Shown here piece by piece: positions 21,148 through 30,323 of a stretch of DNA of 64,000 nucleotides. The notes beneath the pieces were generated by a model, which did no database searches, was not told where the DNA came from, and saw only the letters and a list, made by a program, of their open reading frames with translations. Both the position numbers and the translations under genes were made by a program. Within the stretch, counting starts at the first letter, position 1. Each line of letters starts with the position of its first letter. Source of the stretch: Streptomyces griseoruber (lineage in GTDB: Bacteria; Actinomycetota; Actinomycetes; Streptomycetales; Streptomycetaceae); the NCBI RefSeq assembly GCF_001514205.1, contig NZ_KQ948763.1, positions 638,649-702,648 on the forward strand, written 5' to 3'.

Positions 21148-21318
21148 GGCTCCGGTTTACCCGATTCCGGACGTCCTCGCGCGGTTTTCGGCGGCCTCCA
21201 CAGGCGGCGCTCAGACTGTTCCAGGGTGCGGGCACCGCATGACGGCGGGGGCGTCCTCCGGTTAAGGTCGCTGCGGCGCGACTGGCCCTGACGTGCGCGG
21301 GGCCCGGAGAGCAAGGGG

Positions 21319-22482
21319 ATGGAAACGGTGGCGGACGCTGCAACGCAGGGCACCCGACGACGGGTGCTCGTGGCCGCGGACAAGTTCAAGGGGTCGCTGA
21401 CGGCCGTACAGGTCGCCGAGCGGGTGACGGCCGGGCTGCGCCGGGCCGTGCCGGACGTCGAGGTGGAGGCCCTGCCGGTCGCCGACGGCGGTGACGGCAC
21501 GGTCGACGCGGCGGTCGCGGCCGGGTTCGAACGCCGGGAGGTACGGGTCGCCGGTCCCCTCGGGCACGAGGTCACCGCCGCGTTCGCGCTGCGCGGCGAC
21601 ACCGCCGTGGTGGAGATGGCGGAGGCGAGCGGGCTGCAACGGCTGCCGGCCGGTGTCTTCGCCCCGCTGACGGCCTCGACGTACGGCTCCGGAGAGCTGC
21701 TGCGGGCCGCACTGGACGCGGGTGTCCGGACGATCGTGTTCGGGGTCGGCGGCAGTGCGACCACCGACGGCGGCGCGGGCATGCTGTCCGCGCTCGGGGC
21801 GCGCTTCCTGGACGAGGACGGCGAGCCGGTGGCGCCGGGCGGCGGCGGACTCGCGGACCTGGACCGCGCCGACCTGTCCGGCCTCGACCCACGGCTGTCC
21901 TCCGTGGAACTGGTCCTCGCCAGCGACGTCGACAACCCGCTGACCGGCCCGAAGGGCGCCCCGGCGGTGTACGGGCCGCAGAAGGGCGCCTCCCCGGACG
22001 ACGTGGCGGCGCTGGACGAGGCGCTCGCGCACTACGCGAAGGTGCTGGAGGCGGCCGTGGGTCCGCGGGCCGCGGAGTACGCGGTCGCGCCGGGCGCCGG
22101 GGCCGCGGGCGGCATCGGCTACGGCGCCCTGCTGCTGGGTGCCCGGTTCCGGGCCGGCATCGAGGTGATGCTGGATGTGCTGGGCTTCGCGTCGGCCCTG
22201 GAGCGGGCGGAGCTGGTGATCACCGGCGAGGGCTCGCTGGACGAGCAGACCCTGCACGGCAAGGCCCCGGCCGGGGTCGCGGCCGCCGCCCGCGCCGCCG
22301 GCAAGGAGGTCGTCGCGGTCTGCGGGCGCCTCGCCCTGCCCCCGGCGGCCCTCGGCCGGGCCGGGATCCGCCGGGCCTACCCCCTGACCGGGATCGAGCC
22401 GGACGTCGCGACCTGCATCTCCGACGCCGGCCCGATCCTGGAGCGGGTCGCGGAGCGGATCGGTCACGACTTCCTGACCTGA
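21319..22482 (+). CDS. Glycerate kinase (GlxK/GckA family)
   Basis: 387 residues, the expected size for the type II glycerate kinase family (PF02595). It phosphorylates D-glycerate with ATP. Signature stretches are VLVAADKFKGSLTAVQVAE, PVADGGDGTVDAAV, GVGGSATTDGGAGM and ITGEGSLDEQTLHGKAP. The ATG at 21319 follows AAGGGG closely. It stands alone, convergent with the alpha/beta hydrolase. Confidence 0.93.
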   Translation: METVADAATQGTRRRVLVAADKFKGSLTAVQVAERVTAGLRRAVPDVEVEALPVADGGDGTVDAAVAAGFERREVRVAGPLGHEVTAAFALRGDTAVVEMAEASGLQRLPAGVFAPLTASTYGSGELLRAALDAGVRTIVFGVGGSATTDGGAGMLSALGARFLDEDGEPVAPGGGGLADLDRADLSGLDPRLSSVELVLASDVDNPLTGPKGAPAVYGPQKGASPDDVAALDEALAHYAKVLEAAVGPRAAEYAVAPGAGAAGGIGYGALLLGARFRAGIEVMLDVLGFASALERAELVITGEGSLDEQTLHGKAPAGVAAAARAAGKEVVAVCGRLALPPAALGRAGIRRAYPLTGIEPDVATCISDAGPILERVAERIGHDFLT

Positions 22483-22489
22483 GCCGGGG

Positions 22490-23707
22490 TCACGGCAGCG
22501 GGCTCAGCTCGCCGCCCAGGTCCCTGAAGAAGCTGCCGGTTTCGAGGCCGTACACCTTGCCGTTCCTGAACCACTGTCTCGAGATCTGGTGGACGATCTT
22601 CGCGGTGGTCTCCCAGACCAGGGAGTGGCCGGCGCCTTCGAGGCAGAACATCAGCTTCCTCGGTCCCCCGACGGCCTTGTAGAGGTCCGGCACGGAGAAG
22701 CGCAGGATGTCGGGGAAGGTCGCCGGGCTGTTGGCCGTCCGGTCCAGCTCGCCGTAGACGATGGCCACGGGAACCCGGTCGCCGAGCACATACGTGCCGG
22801 CCGGGTTCTTGTACGGGGCGGTCTGGTTGTTCCAGCCCCACCAGTAGGTGTTCCGGTACCGCAGGACACCCTCGTAGTCGCCCGGCGCCTCCTCCGGGCC
22901 CCACTTGCTGCCCACGGGGTCGTTCTGCATGCAGGCGTCCCACACGTGGTCCTCGATGCCGGGTTCCCACAGGGCGGGGGTGCTGCTCAGCGACGCCTTG
23001 ACGCCGGTCTTGCCGGCGACGTGCATCGGGAAGCCGAACATACTGGGCGGCGCGGACACCGGCAGCGTCTGGGCCCCGGGCGGGCGTCCGAAGGGGTCGT
23101 CGGGCTTCTCCGACCACCGGCCCTTCGGCGGGAAGACCGGAGCCAGCAGGAACAGGCTCTCGACGTCCTCCGGGTGCTTGAGGGTGTAGGGACCCATCAC
23201 GAGCGCGCCCGCGGACCAGCCGACGAAGCGGACCGGCTTGTCCCTGCCGGGCAGGGCCCTGATGTACTTCACCACCGCGCGCAGCTCCGCCTCCTCGCTC
23301 TCCGAGTTGCCGAGCTGGTGGGGGTACGGGGGCGGGCAGGACGCCGGGAGCGGGTTGGGGACGAGGAGCAGCTCCTGCTGGGCGGGGTTGGCGTTGCACG
23401 CGTCGTCCATCCTCGGGCGGGGCGAGCGTCCGGATCCCTGGAGATCCATGATGAAGACGTCGAAACCGGCGCCGGCCAGTTCCTGCGCCCAGCTGTACCG
23501 GGTGGGGGAGCCGCCGGGGACCGGCGGGAGGTCGAAGCCCGGGAGCGCCGGCACGCTCCTGCCGTGCAGCATCAGGACCGGCTTGCGCGGGTTGTTCCCG
23601 TTGGTGCCGTCGTACTCCCGCACGGGGAGCTGCACCGCCTCGTCGAGGTTCGCCGGGATCGTGGAGACGTGCGGGACCTTGTGTTCCGTGAGGACGAGTG
23701 AGGACAT
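22490..23707 (-). CDS. Alpha/beta hydrolase, cytoplasmic
   Basis: 405 residues. The second of two adjacent in-frame ATGs is preferred because GGGAG lies 6 bases before it. Alpha/beta hydrolase features are VLMLHGRSVPALPG (oxyanion region), FIMDLQGSGRSPRP, nucleophile elbow VGWSAGALVMG (about residue 165), acid candidate YGELDRTANSP and His in EGAGHSLVWETT. There is no signal peptide. The sequence is close to proteins annotated only as alpha/beta fold hydrolases; I cannot name a substrate. Confidence 0.85.
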   Translation of the reverse strand: MSSLVLTEHKVPHVSTIPANLDEAVQLPVREYDGTNGNNPRKPVLMLHGRSVPALPGFDLPPVPGGSPTRYSWAQELAGAGFDVFIMDLQGSGRSPRPRMDDACNANPAQQELLLVPNPLPASCPPPYPHQLGNSESEEAELRAVVKYIRALPGRDKPVRFVGWSAGALVMGPYTLKHPEDVESLFLLAPVFPPKGRWSEKPDDPFGRPPGAQTLPVSAPPSMFGFPMHVAGKTGVKASLSSTPALWEPGIEDHVWDACMQNDPVGSKWGPEEAPGDYEGVLRYRNTYWWGWNNQTAPYKNPAGTYVLGDRVPVAIVYGELDRTANSPATFPDILRFSVPDLYKAVGGPRKLMFCLEGAGHSLVWETTAKIVHQISRQWFRNGKVYGLETGSFFRDLGGELSPLP

Positions 23708-23855
23708 GACCATCTCCCGAAGGGTGCCAATAGGTCAATTCCTGGAAAATTCCCCCTCTTTCCACCGTCCTCTCCTTCCTCACTCTCTGTAACCGCGCGC
23801 GGATCGCGGGTAGTTGACAGGTCAAGGGCACACGCCGGACGCCCTTGAACCCGAA

Positions 23856-23897
23856 ACGGGTGTGGCCCGAGCCGGAAAGGGCTCGGGCCACACCCGT
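23856..23897 (-). terminator. Terminator of the psd-pssA operon
   Basis: Perfect 18-bp stem (ACGGGTGTGGCCCGAGCC and its complement) with a six-base loop, 17 bases after the pssA stop. On the minus strand a short TTT follows the stem. Confidence 0.8.
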
Positions 23898-23913
23898 GTG
23901 CGGTGAGGGAGGG

Positions 23914-24768
23914 TCAGGGCAGCTGGGCCGCCCGTGCCTCGCGTCGGTTGTCGCGGAAGTTGTTCACCCGGCGGGCCGTGGCGAACAGCGGGATCACCGC
24001 GCCCATGACCAGTTGCAGCGCGCAGCCGGTCTGCAGCAGCAGCTGACCGCTCGGGGCGTCGAACGCCCAGGCCGCCAGCAGCCCCATCGACAGCACGATC
24101 CAGACGAGCACCGCGCCGGCGAGGCGGCCCCGCGGCTTGGGGTACTCGACCCGGCTCACCATCAGCCAGGCGGTGCCGAGGATGGCCAGCAGCGTCGCCA
24201 CGAACGGCAGCTCGAGCAGCACGATCGAGACGACGGTGAGTGCGCCGAACGGCGAGGGCATGCCCTGGAACATGCCGTTCGGCGGCGTCACGCAGGAGAA
24301 TCTCGCCAGCCGCAGCACGACGGCCAGCAGGACGACGATCGCGCCGAGGGCCGCCACCCGCTGGTGGGCGTCGTCGGCGACCATGCCGTAGACCAGGACG
24401 AAGTACGCCGGGGCCAGGCCGAAGCTGATCAGGTCGGAGAGGTTGTCCAGCTCCGCGCCCATGGGGGAGCTGCGCAGCTTGCGCGCGACCAGGCCGTCGA
24501 ACAGGTCGAAGACGGCCGCGCAGAGCATCAGGATGACCGCCGTGGCCGCGCTGTGGCGGGCCATGCCGGTCTCCTGGTCCCCGGTGAGGTGCGGGATCAG
24601 GATGCCGGTGGTGGTGAAGTACACCGCCATGAAGCCGCACGTGGCGTTGCCGAGGGTGAGGGTGTCCGCTATCGACAGACGCAGCGAGAGGGGCATCTCC
24701 TCCTCGTCGTCCGCGTCGTCGGCCTCGGGCACCCAGCCCGCCTGGGTCTCAGGGTCAATCACGGTCAA
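23914..24768 (-). CDS. pssA: CDP-diacylglycerol-serine O-phosphatidyltransferase
   Basis: 284 residues; makes phosphatidylserine from CDP-diacylglycerol and serine in the membrane. The CDP-alcohol phosphotransferase motif is complete: D88, D91-G92, A95-R96, G104, D108, D112. Several transmembrane helices follow (ALGAIVVLLAVVLRLA, VLVWIVLSMGLLAAWAF). The frame starts with TTG at 24768, or GTG at 24762; both overlap the end of psd, so translation is coupled. Together with Psd it makes phosphatidylethanolamine. Confidence 0.94.
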   Translation of the reverse strand: MTVIDPETQAGWVPEADDADDEEEMPLSLRLSIADTLTLGNATCGFMAVYFTTTGILIPHLTGDQETGMARHSAATAVILMLCAAVFDLFDGLVARKLRSSPMGAELDNLSDLISFGLAPAYFVLVYGMVADDAHQRVAALGAIVVLLAVVLRLARFSCVTPPNGMFQGMPSPFGALTVVSIVLLELPFVATLLAILGTAWLMVSRVEYPKPRGRLAGAVLVWIVLSMGLLAAWAFDAPSGQLLLQTGCALQLVMGAVIPLFATARRVNNFRDNRREARAAQLP

Positions 24769-25411
24769 TGCGAGTCACCCCCGCCACGGTCTTCTGTCCG
24801 ACCTCGACCGCGATCTCCACGCCCTCGGGCAGGTAGATGTCGACACGCGAGCCGAAGCGGATGAGGCCGATCCTCTCGCCCTGCTCGACCTTCGTGCCCT
24901 CGGGGAGGTAGGGGACGATACGGCGGGCGACGGCACCGGCGATCTGGATCATCTCGATGTCACCGAGCTCGGTGTCGAAGTGCCAGACGACGCGCTCGTT
25001 GTTCTCGCTCTCCTTGTTGAACGCCGGAACGAACCCGCCGGGGATGTGCTCGACGGACGTGACCGTGCCGGAGAGCGGCGCGCGGTTGACGTGGACGTTG
25101 AGCGGGCTCATGAAGATCGCGACCCGGGTGCGCCCGTCCTTCCACGGCATGATGCTCTGCACCACTCCGTCGGCGGGGGAGATGACCCGGCCCGAGGCGA
25201 TCTCGCGCTCGGGGTCGCGGAAGAACCACAGCATGCCCGCCGCGAGAGCGGTGGCGGGGACGGCGACGGCCTTGGCGACACCCGAGCGGCGGGCGCGGAC
25301 CAGGCTGACGGCTGCGGTGGCGACGGTCGGCAGAAGCCACGGCGATGCTCCGCGCGCGAGGCGTGCGCCTACCAGGCGGTCGCGGTGTGCAGAGGTTTGG
25401 CTGTGGGGCAT
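24755..25411 (-). CDS. psd: Phosphatidylserine decarboxylase, short (PSD-A) form
   Basis: 218 residues from the ATG at 25411 (MPHSQTS), which has AAGG upstream. It decarboxylates phosphatidylserine to phosphatidylethanolamine. A membrane-facing hydrophobic stretch is at about 55-70, then PADGVVQSIMPW, MSPLNVHVNRAP and the self-cleavage site FGS (S188), where the serine becomes the pyruvoyl group. The length fits the short archaeal/actinobacterial type. It overlaps pssA by 14 bases. Confidence 0.93.
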   Translation of the reverse strand: MPHSQTSAHRDRLVGARLARGASPWLLPTVATAAVSLVRARRSGVAKAVAVPATALAAGMLWFFRDPEREIASGRVISPADGVVQSIMPWKDGRTRVAIFMSPLNVHVNRAPLSGTVTSVEHIPGGFVPAFNKESENNERVVWHFDTELGDIEMIQIAGAVARRIVPYLPEGTKVEQGERIGLIRFGSRVDIYLPEGVEIAVEVGQKTVAGVTRIDRD

Positions 25412-25536
25412 GGATGACCTTCGTAGCGGACGATGCCGCGCTTCGACGGGGGACGGCGGCTTTCCGGCGATCGTAGCGGTTCGGGGGCGCAACTGGGTAA
25501 GCCAGGAAGCCGAGTCGACGGCCGGGGGAAGTTGAC

Positions 25537-25569
25537 GGGGTGTGATCTTCTTCTCGAAGAAAACACCCC
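25537..25569 (-). terminator. Terminator of the ethylmalonyl-CoA operon
   Basis: Nested stem 12 bases past the mcd stop: GGGGTGT pairs with ACACCCC, and inside it TTCTTC pairs with GAAGAA around a two-base loop. It separates the operon from psd. Confidence 0.75.
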
Positions 25570-25581
25570 CAACCCGGACAT

Positions 25582-26787
25582 CTAGCCCTGGAACCGATAC
25601 TCTTCGAGCAGTCGGCGCCCGATGATCATTTTCTGGATTTCGGCGGTACCTTCACCGATCAGCAGCATCGGGGCCTCCCGGTAGAGGCGCTCGATCTCGT
25701 ACTCCTTGGAGAAGCCGTAGCCGCCATGGATCCGGAAGGCGTCCTCCACGACCTCCTTGCAGTACTCGGAGGCGAGGTACTTCGCCATACCGGCCTCAAG
25801 GTCGTTTCGTTCGCCGGAGTCCTTTTTGCGTGCCGCGTTCACCATCATGGCATGCGCGGCCTCGACCTTGGTAGCCATCTCGGCGAGCTTGAACTGAATG
25901 GCCTGGTGCTGGGCGATCGCCTTGCCGAACGTGTGCCGCTGCTGGGCGTACCGGACGCCCAGCTCGAAGGCACGCTGAGCGACACCGCAGCCACGCGCCG
26001 CCACATTCACGCGTCCCACCTCGACGCCGTCCATCATTTGGTAAAAACCTCGGCCGGTGACCCCGCCGAGCACCCGATCGGCGGGTAGCCGCAGGCCATC
26101 CATGATCAGCTCGGTGGTGTCGACGCCCTTGTAGCCCATCTTCTCGATCTTGCCGGGGATCGTGAGGCCGGGGCGGACCTCTCCGAAGCCGGGCTCCTTC
26201 TCGATCAGGAAGGTCGTCATCGACTTGTGGGGCGCCGTACCCTCGGGGTGTCCTTCGTCACTTCTGACCAGAACGGCCACCAGGGACGACGTACCGCCGT
26301 TCGTCAGCCACATCTTCTGACCGTTCAGGACGTACTCGTCGCCGTCCCTCACCGCCTTCGACGTGATCGCCGACACGTCCGAGCCGAGGCCCGGCTCCGA
26401 CATCGAGAACGCGCCCCGGATGTCGCCGGCCGCCATCCGCGGCAGGAAGTGGTCCTTCTGCTCCTGCGTGCCGTGCTGCTTGAGCATGTACGCCACGATG
26501 AAGTGCGTGTTGATGATCCCGGAGACCGACATCCAGCCCCGGGCGATCTCCTCCACGCACAGCGCGTAGGTGAGGAGCGACTCGCCCAGGCCCCCGTACT
26601 CCTCGGGGATCATCAGGCCGAACAGGCCGAGTTCCCGGAGCCCGTCGACGATCGCCTGCGGGTACTCGTCGCGGTGCTCCAGCTCGGTGGCGACCGGGAT
26701 GATCTCCTTGTCCACGAAGTCGCGGACGGTGGAGAGGATCTCCTGCTGGACGTCGGTCAGACCGGCGGTCTGGGCGAGGCGGGCCAT
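25582..26787 (-). CDS. mcd: Acyl-CoA dehydrogenase, probable (2S)-methylsuccinyl-CoA dehydrogenase
   Basis: 401 residues. It should oxidise methylsuccinyl-CoA to mesaconyl-CoA in the ethylmalonyl-CoA pathway. Acyl-CoA dehydrogenase signatures are ALCVEEIARG, AFSMSEPGLGSDVS, GQKMWLTNG and the C-terminal IGEGTAEIQ, which holds the expected catalytic Glu. It lacks the long N-terminal extension of the Rhodobacter enzyme, so the substrate is inferred from the operon. The ATG at 26787 overlaps the previous stop (TAATG), which shows translational coupling. Confidence 0.9.
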   Translation of the reverse strand: MARLAQTAGLTDVQQEILSTVRDFVDKEIIPVATELEHRDEYPQAIVDGLRELGLFGLMIPEEYGGLGESLLTYALCVEEIARGWMSVSGIINTHFIVAYMLKQHGTQEQKDHFLPRMAAGDIRGAFSMSEPGLGSDVSAITSKAVRDGDEYVLNGQKMWLTNGGTSSLVAVLVRSDEGHPEGTAPHKSMTTFLIEKEPGFGEVRPGLTIPGKIEKMGYKGVDTTELIMDGLRLPADRVLGGVTGRGFYQMMDGVEVGRVNVAARGCGVAQRAFELGVRYAQQRHTFGKAIAQHQAIQFKLAEMATKVEAAHAMMVNAARKKDSGERNDLEAGMAKYLASEYCKEVVEDAFRIHGGYGFSKEYEIERLYREAPMLLIGEGTAEIQKMIIGRRLLEEYRFQG

Positions 26788-27299
26788 TACTTCTCCTGCT
26801 GCTTCGGCTCCGGGCGGCCGGGCTGCTCGCCGCCGCGCTCCTTGATGTACGTCTCGGTCGGCACCATCACCTTGCGGCGGAACACGCACACGAGCGTGCC
26901 GTCCTGCTTGTAGCCCTTGGTCTCGACGTGGACGATCCCGCGGTCGTTCTTCGACTTCGACGGCCACTTGTCCAGCACGGTCGTCTCGCCGTAGATCGTG
27001 TCGCCGTGGAAGGTCGGCGCCACGTGCCGCAGCGACTCGATCTCCAGGTTGGCGATCGCCTTGCCGGACACGTCCGGCACGGACATGCCGAGCAGCAGGG
27101 AGTAGATGTAGTTCCCGACCACCACGTTCTTGCCGAAGTCCGTGGTGTTCTCGGCGTAGTTGGCGTCCATGTGGAGGGGATGGTGGTTCATGGTGAGGAG
27201 ACAGAACAGATGGTCGTCGTACTCGGTGACCGTCTTGCCGGGCCAGTGCTTGTACGTCGCCCCGACCTCGAACTCCTCGTAGGTGCGCCCGAACTGCAT
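26787..27299 (-). CDS. mch: MaoC-like hydratase, probable mesaconyl-CoA hydratase
   Basis: 170 residues with a single hot-dog MaoC domain. Hydratase-like segment MNHHPLHMDANYAE is at about 37-50, followed by GKNVVVGNYIYSLLLG and RHVAPTFHGDTIYGET. In the ethylmalonyl-CoA pathway a hydratase adds water to mesaconyl-CoA to give beta-methylmalyl-CoA; gene order between mcd and mcl supports that role. Start ATG 27299 is two bases past the mcl stop. The protein is shorter than the proteobacterial Mch. Confidence 0.88.
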   Translation of the reverse strand: MQFGRTYEEFEVGATYKHWPGKTVTEYDDHLFCLLTMNHHPLHMDANYAENTTDFGKNVVVGNYIYSLLLGMSVPDVSGKAIANLEIESLRHVAPTFHGDTIYGETTVLDKWPSKSKNDRGIVHVETKGYKQDGTLVCVFRRKVMVPTETYIKERGGEQPGRPEPKQQEK

Positions 27300-27301
27300 C
27301 G

Positions 27302-28261
27302 TCACGCCTCCGGGATCTCGAACGTGCTGGTGCGCTTCATGCCGGCCGCGCGGCCCTTGCCCGAGATGACCAGCGCCATCTTGCGGCTGGCCTCGTCGAT
27401 CATCTCGTCGCCGAGCATCGCCGAGCCCTTCCTGCCGCCCGCCTCGGACGTGTAGTAGTCGTACGCGTCCAGGATCAGCTCGGCGTGGTCGTAGTCCTCC
27501 TGCGAGGGCGAGAAGATCTCGTTGGACGCCTCGACCTGGCCCGGGTGCAGCACCCACTTGCCGTCGAAGCCGAGGGCGGCGGCGCGCCGGGCGACCTCGC
27601 GGTAGCCGTCCACGTTGCGGATCTGCAGGTAGGGGCCGTCGATCGCCTGGAGGTCGTTGGCGCGGGCGGCCATCAGGATCTTCATCAGGATGTAGTGGTA
27701 GGCGTCCGCCGGGTAGCCGGGCGGCTGCTCGCCCACGACCAGCGACTTCATGTTGATCGACGCCATGAAGTCGGCCGGGCCGAAGATGATCGTCTCGATG
27801 CGCGGGGAGGCCTGCGCGATCTCGTTGACGTTGTTCAGGCCCTGGGCGTTCTCGATCTGCGCCTCGATGCCGATCCTGCCGACCTCGAAGCCCATGGTCT
27901 TCTCGATCTGCGTCAGCAGCAGGTCCAGGGCGACGATCTGCTGGGCGTTCTGGACCTTCGGCAGCATGATGCAGTCGAGGTTCGGGCCGGCGCCCTCGAC
28001 GACCGTCACGACGTCACGGTACGTCCATTCGGTCGTCCAGTCGTTGACGCGCACGACCCGGGTCTTGCCGGTCCAGTCGCCCTCGTTGAGGAACTTGACG
28101 ATGGTGTGCCGCGCCTCGGGCTTGGCGAGCGGGGCGCACGCGTCCTCCAGGTCGAGGAAGACCTGGTCCGCCGCCAGGCCCTGCGCCTTCTCCAGGAAGC
28201 GGGGGTTGCTGCCCGGGACCGCGAGACACGAGCGGCGCGGACGCAGACGGTTGACGGTCAT
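27302..28261 (-). CDS. mcl1: CitE-family L-malyl/beta-methylmalyl-CoA lyase
   Basis: 319 residues of the HpcH/HpaI-CitE family. It should split beta-methylmalyl-CoA into glyoxylate and propionyl-CoA. Visible motifs are CLAVPGSNPRFLEKA, DLEDACAP at 37-44, RVVRVND, CIMLPKVQ and IGIEAQIENAQGL, which form the Mg and CoA-ester site of the family. The start ATG overlaps the ecm stop (ATGA). The operon context decides the substrate over citryl-CoA. Confidence 0.9.
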   Translation of the reverse strand: MTVNRLRPRRSCLAVPGSNPRFLEKAQGLAADQVFLDLEDACAPLAKPEARHTIVKFLNEGDWTGKTRVVRVNDWTTEWTYRDVVTVVEGAGPNLDCIMLPKVQNAQQIVALDLLLTQIEKTMGFEVGRIGIEAQIENAQGLNNVNEIAQASPRIETIIFGPADFMASINMKSLVVGEQPPGYPADAYHYILMKILMAARANDLQAIDGPYLQIRNVDGYREVARRAAALGFDGKWVLHPGQVEASNEIFSPSQEDYDHAELILDAYDYYTSEAGGRKGSAMLGDEMIDEASRKMALVISGKGRAAGMKRTSTFEIPEA

Positions 28262-30306
28262 GCGGGGACCTCCAGGGGGTCGAGCTTGTTCGCTTTGCGG
28301 ATCTCGTCGACGATGCGGCCGATGATTCCGGTGATGTCGAAGTCCTTCGGGGTGAAGACGGCGGCCACTCCGGCGGCCCTGAGCTGCTCGGCGTCACCAT
28401 TCGGGATGATGCCACCGGCGATCACCGGTATATCTGTGGCACCGGCCACACGGAGGCGTTGCAGGACGTCCGGCACCAGTTGCGCGTGCGAGCCGGACAG
28501 GATCGACAGGCCCACCGCGTGCACGTCCTCGGCGAGGGCCGCGTCCACGATCTGCTCCGGGGTGAGCCGGATGCCCTGGTACACCACCTCGAAGCCGGCG
28601 TCGCGGGCGCGCACGGCGATCTGCTCGGCGCCGTTGGAGTGCCCGTCCAGGCCCGGCTTGCCGACCAGGAAGCGCAGCTTGCCCGTGCCGAGGTCCTTGG
28701 CGGTCGTCTCCACCCTGCGGCGGACCTCCGACATGGCCGAGCCCTCCTCGGCGGGGACCGCCACCGGCGCCGAGGAGACCCCGGTCGGCGCCCGGAACTC
28801 GCCGAACACCTCGCGCAGGGCCCCGGCCCACTCACCGGTCGTGACCCCGGCGCGGGCGCACTCCAGGGTGGCCTCCATGAGGTTGTCGGTGCCCTTGGCG
28901 GCCTCCTTCAGCCTCTCCAGCGCCTTGCAGGGCCGCGGATGGTTGAAGGGCGGCTGGTAGCGGGTGTCGCGCCAGTGCTGAAGCGAGGCGACGACCCGGG
29001 CCTCGACAGCCGGATCGACCGTCTGGATCGCCGTGTCGAGATCGGCGGTCAAGGGATTGGGCTCGGTCGTCTCGAAGATGTTGACGCCGACGATCTTCTC
29101 CTGACCGGACTCGATACGAGCGCGCCTCTCGGCGTGCGAGGAGACCAGCTGCGACTTCAGGTAGCCGGACTCCACCGCGGCCATCGCGCCGCCCATCTCC
29201 TGGATCCGCCCGATCTCCGCGAGGGACTCCTCGACGAGCCGTGCGACCTTCGCCTCGACGACGTGCGAGCCCTCGAAGAGGTCCTCGTACTCCAGCAGAT
29301 CGCTCTCGTGCGCCAGGACCTGCTGGATCCGCAGCGACCACTGCTGGTCCCAGGGCCGGGGCAGGCCCAGCGCCTCGTTCCAGGCCGGCAGCTGCACGGC
29401 CCGCGCGCGTGCGTCCTTCGACAGCGTCACGGCCAGCATCTCCAGCACGATCCGCTGGACGTTGTTCTCCGGCTGCGCCTCGGTCAGGCCGAGCGAGTTG
29501 ACCTGGACGCCGTACCGGAAGCGGCGCTGCTTGGGGTTCTCGATGCCGTACCGCTCCCGCGTGACCTGGTCCCAGATCCGCCCGAACGCCCGCATCTTGC
29601 ACATCTCCTCGACGAAGCGGACGCCCGCGTTCACGAAGAAGGAGATCCGGGCCACGACGTCCCCGAACTTCTCGGCGGGGACCTGCCCCGAGTCGCGCAC
29701 GGCGTCGAGCACCGCGATCGCGGTGGACATCGCGTACGCGATCTCCTGGACCGGCGTGGCGCCCGCCTCCTGCAAGTGGTAGCTGCAGATGTTGATCGGG
29801 TTCCACTTCGGGATGTGGGAGACCGTGTACGCGATCATGTCCGTCGTCAGGCGCAGGCTCGGCCCCGGCGGGAAGACGTGCGTGCCCCGGGACAGGTACT
29901 CCTTGACGATGTCGTTCTGGGTCGTGCCCTGGAGCCGGGTGATGTCCGCGCCCTGCTCCTCGGCGACGACCTGGTAGAGCGCCAGCAGCCACATGGCGGT
30001 GGCGTTGATCGTCATCGAGGTGTTCATCTGCTCCAGGGGGATGTCCTGGAACAGCCGGCGCATGTCACCGAGATGGGCCACCGGCACGCCGACCCGGCCG
30101 ACCTCGCCGCGGGCGAGGACGTGGTCGGAGTCGTAGCCGGTCTGGGTCGGCAGGTCGAACGCCACCGACAGGCCCGTCTGGCCCTTGGCGAGGTTGCGCC
30201 GGTACAGCTCGTTGGACGCCTCGGCCGTGGAGTGACCGGCGTACGTGCGCATGAGCCACGGCCGGTCCTTCTCCCGCGTGCCTTCGGCGGGCTGACGCTC
30301 AGTCAT
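28258..30306 (-). CDS. ecm: Coenzyme B12-dependent ethylmalonyl-CoA mutase (MeaA)
   Basis: 682 residues. It isomerises ethylmalonyl-CoA to methylsuccinyl-CoA. The TIM-barrel substrate domain carries [16 protein letters not shown] near the N-terminus; the cobalamin domain near the C-terminus has DGHSNG (H556 is the cobalt ligand), LSILSGSH and [10 protein letters not shown], the full DxHxxG...SxL...GG pattern. It is one chain of about 680 residues, as expected for Ecm/MeaA, unlike two-subunit methylmalonyl-CoA mutases. The neighbouring ccr makes its substrate; the epimerase is not in the window. Confidence 0.95.
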   Translation of the reverse strand: MTERQPAEGTREKDRPWLMRTYAGHSTAEASNELYRRNLAKGQTGLSVAFDLPTQTGYDSDHVLARGEVGRVGVPVAHLGDMRRLFQDIPLEQMNTSMTINATAMWLLALYQVVAEEQGADITRLQGTTQNDIVKEYLSRGTHVFPPGPSLRLTTDMIAYTVSHIPKWNPINICSYHLQEAGATPVQEIAYAMSTAIAVLDAVRDSGQVPAEKFGDVVARISFFVNAGVRFVEEMCKMRAFGRIWDQVTRERYGIENPKQRRFRYGVQVNSLGLTEAQPENNVQRIVLEMLAVTLSKDARARAVQLPAWNEALGLPRPWDQQWSLRIQQVLAHESDLLEYEDLFEGSHVVEAKVARLVEESLAEIGRIQEMGGAMAAVESGYLKSQLVSSHAERRARIESGQEKIVGVNIFETTEPNPLTADLDTAIQTVDPAVEARVVASLQHWRDTRYQPPFNHPRPCKALERLKEAAKGTDNLMEATLECARAGVTTGEWAGALREVFGEFRAPTGVSSAPVAVPAEEGSAMSEVRRRVETTAKDLGTGKLRFLVGKPGLDGHSNGAEQIAVRARDAGFEVVYQGIRLTPEQIVDAALAEDVHAVGLSILSGSHAQLVPDVLQRLRVAGATDIPVIAGGIIPNGDAEQLRAAGVAAVFTPKDFDITGIIGRIVDEIRKANKLDPLEVPA

Positions 30307-30323
30307 CTATGACCCCGGGTGTC

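Noticed and set aside
22464..23891. 475-codon minus frame overlapping the alpha/beta hydrolase
   Set aside because: The overlapping hydrolase frame has the catalytic motifs and a ribosome binding site; this one has neither.
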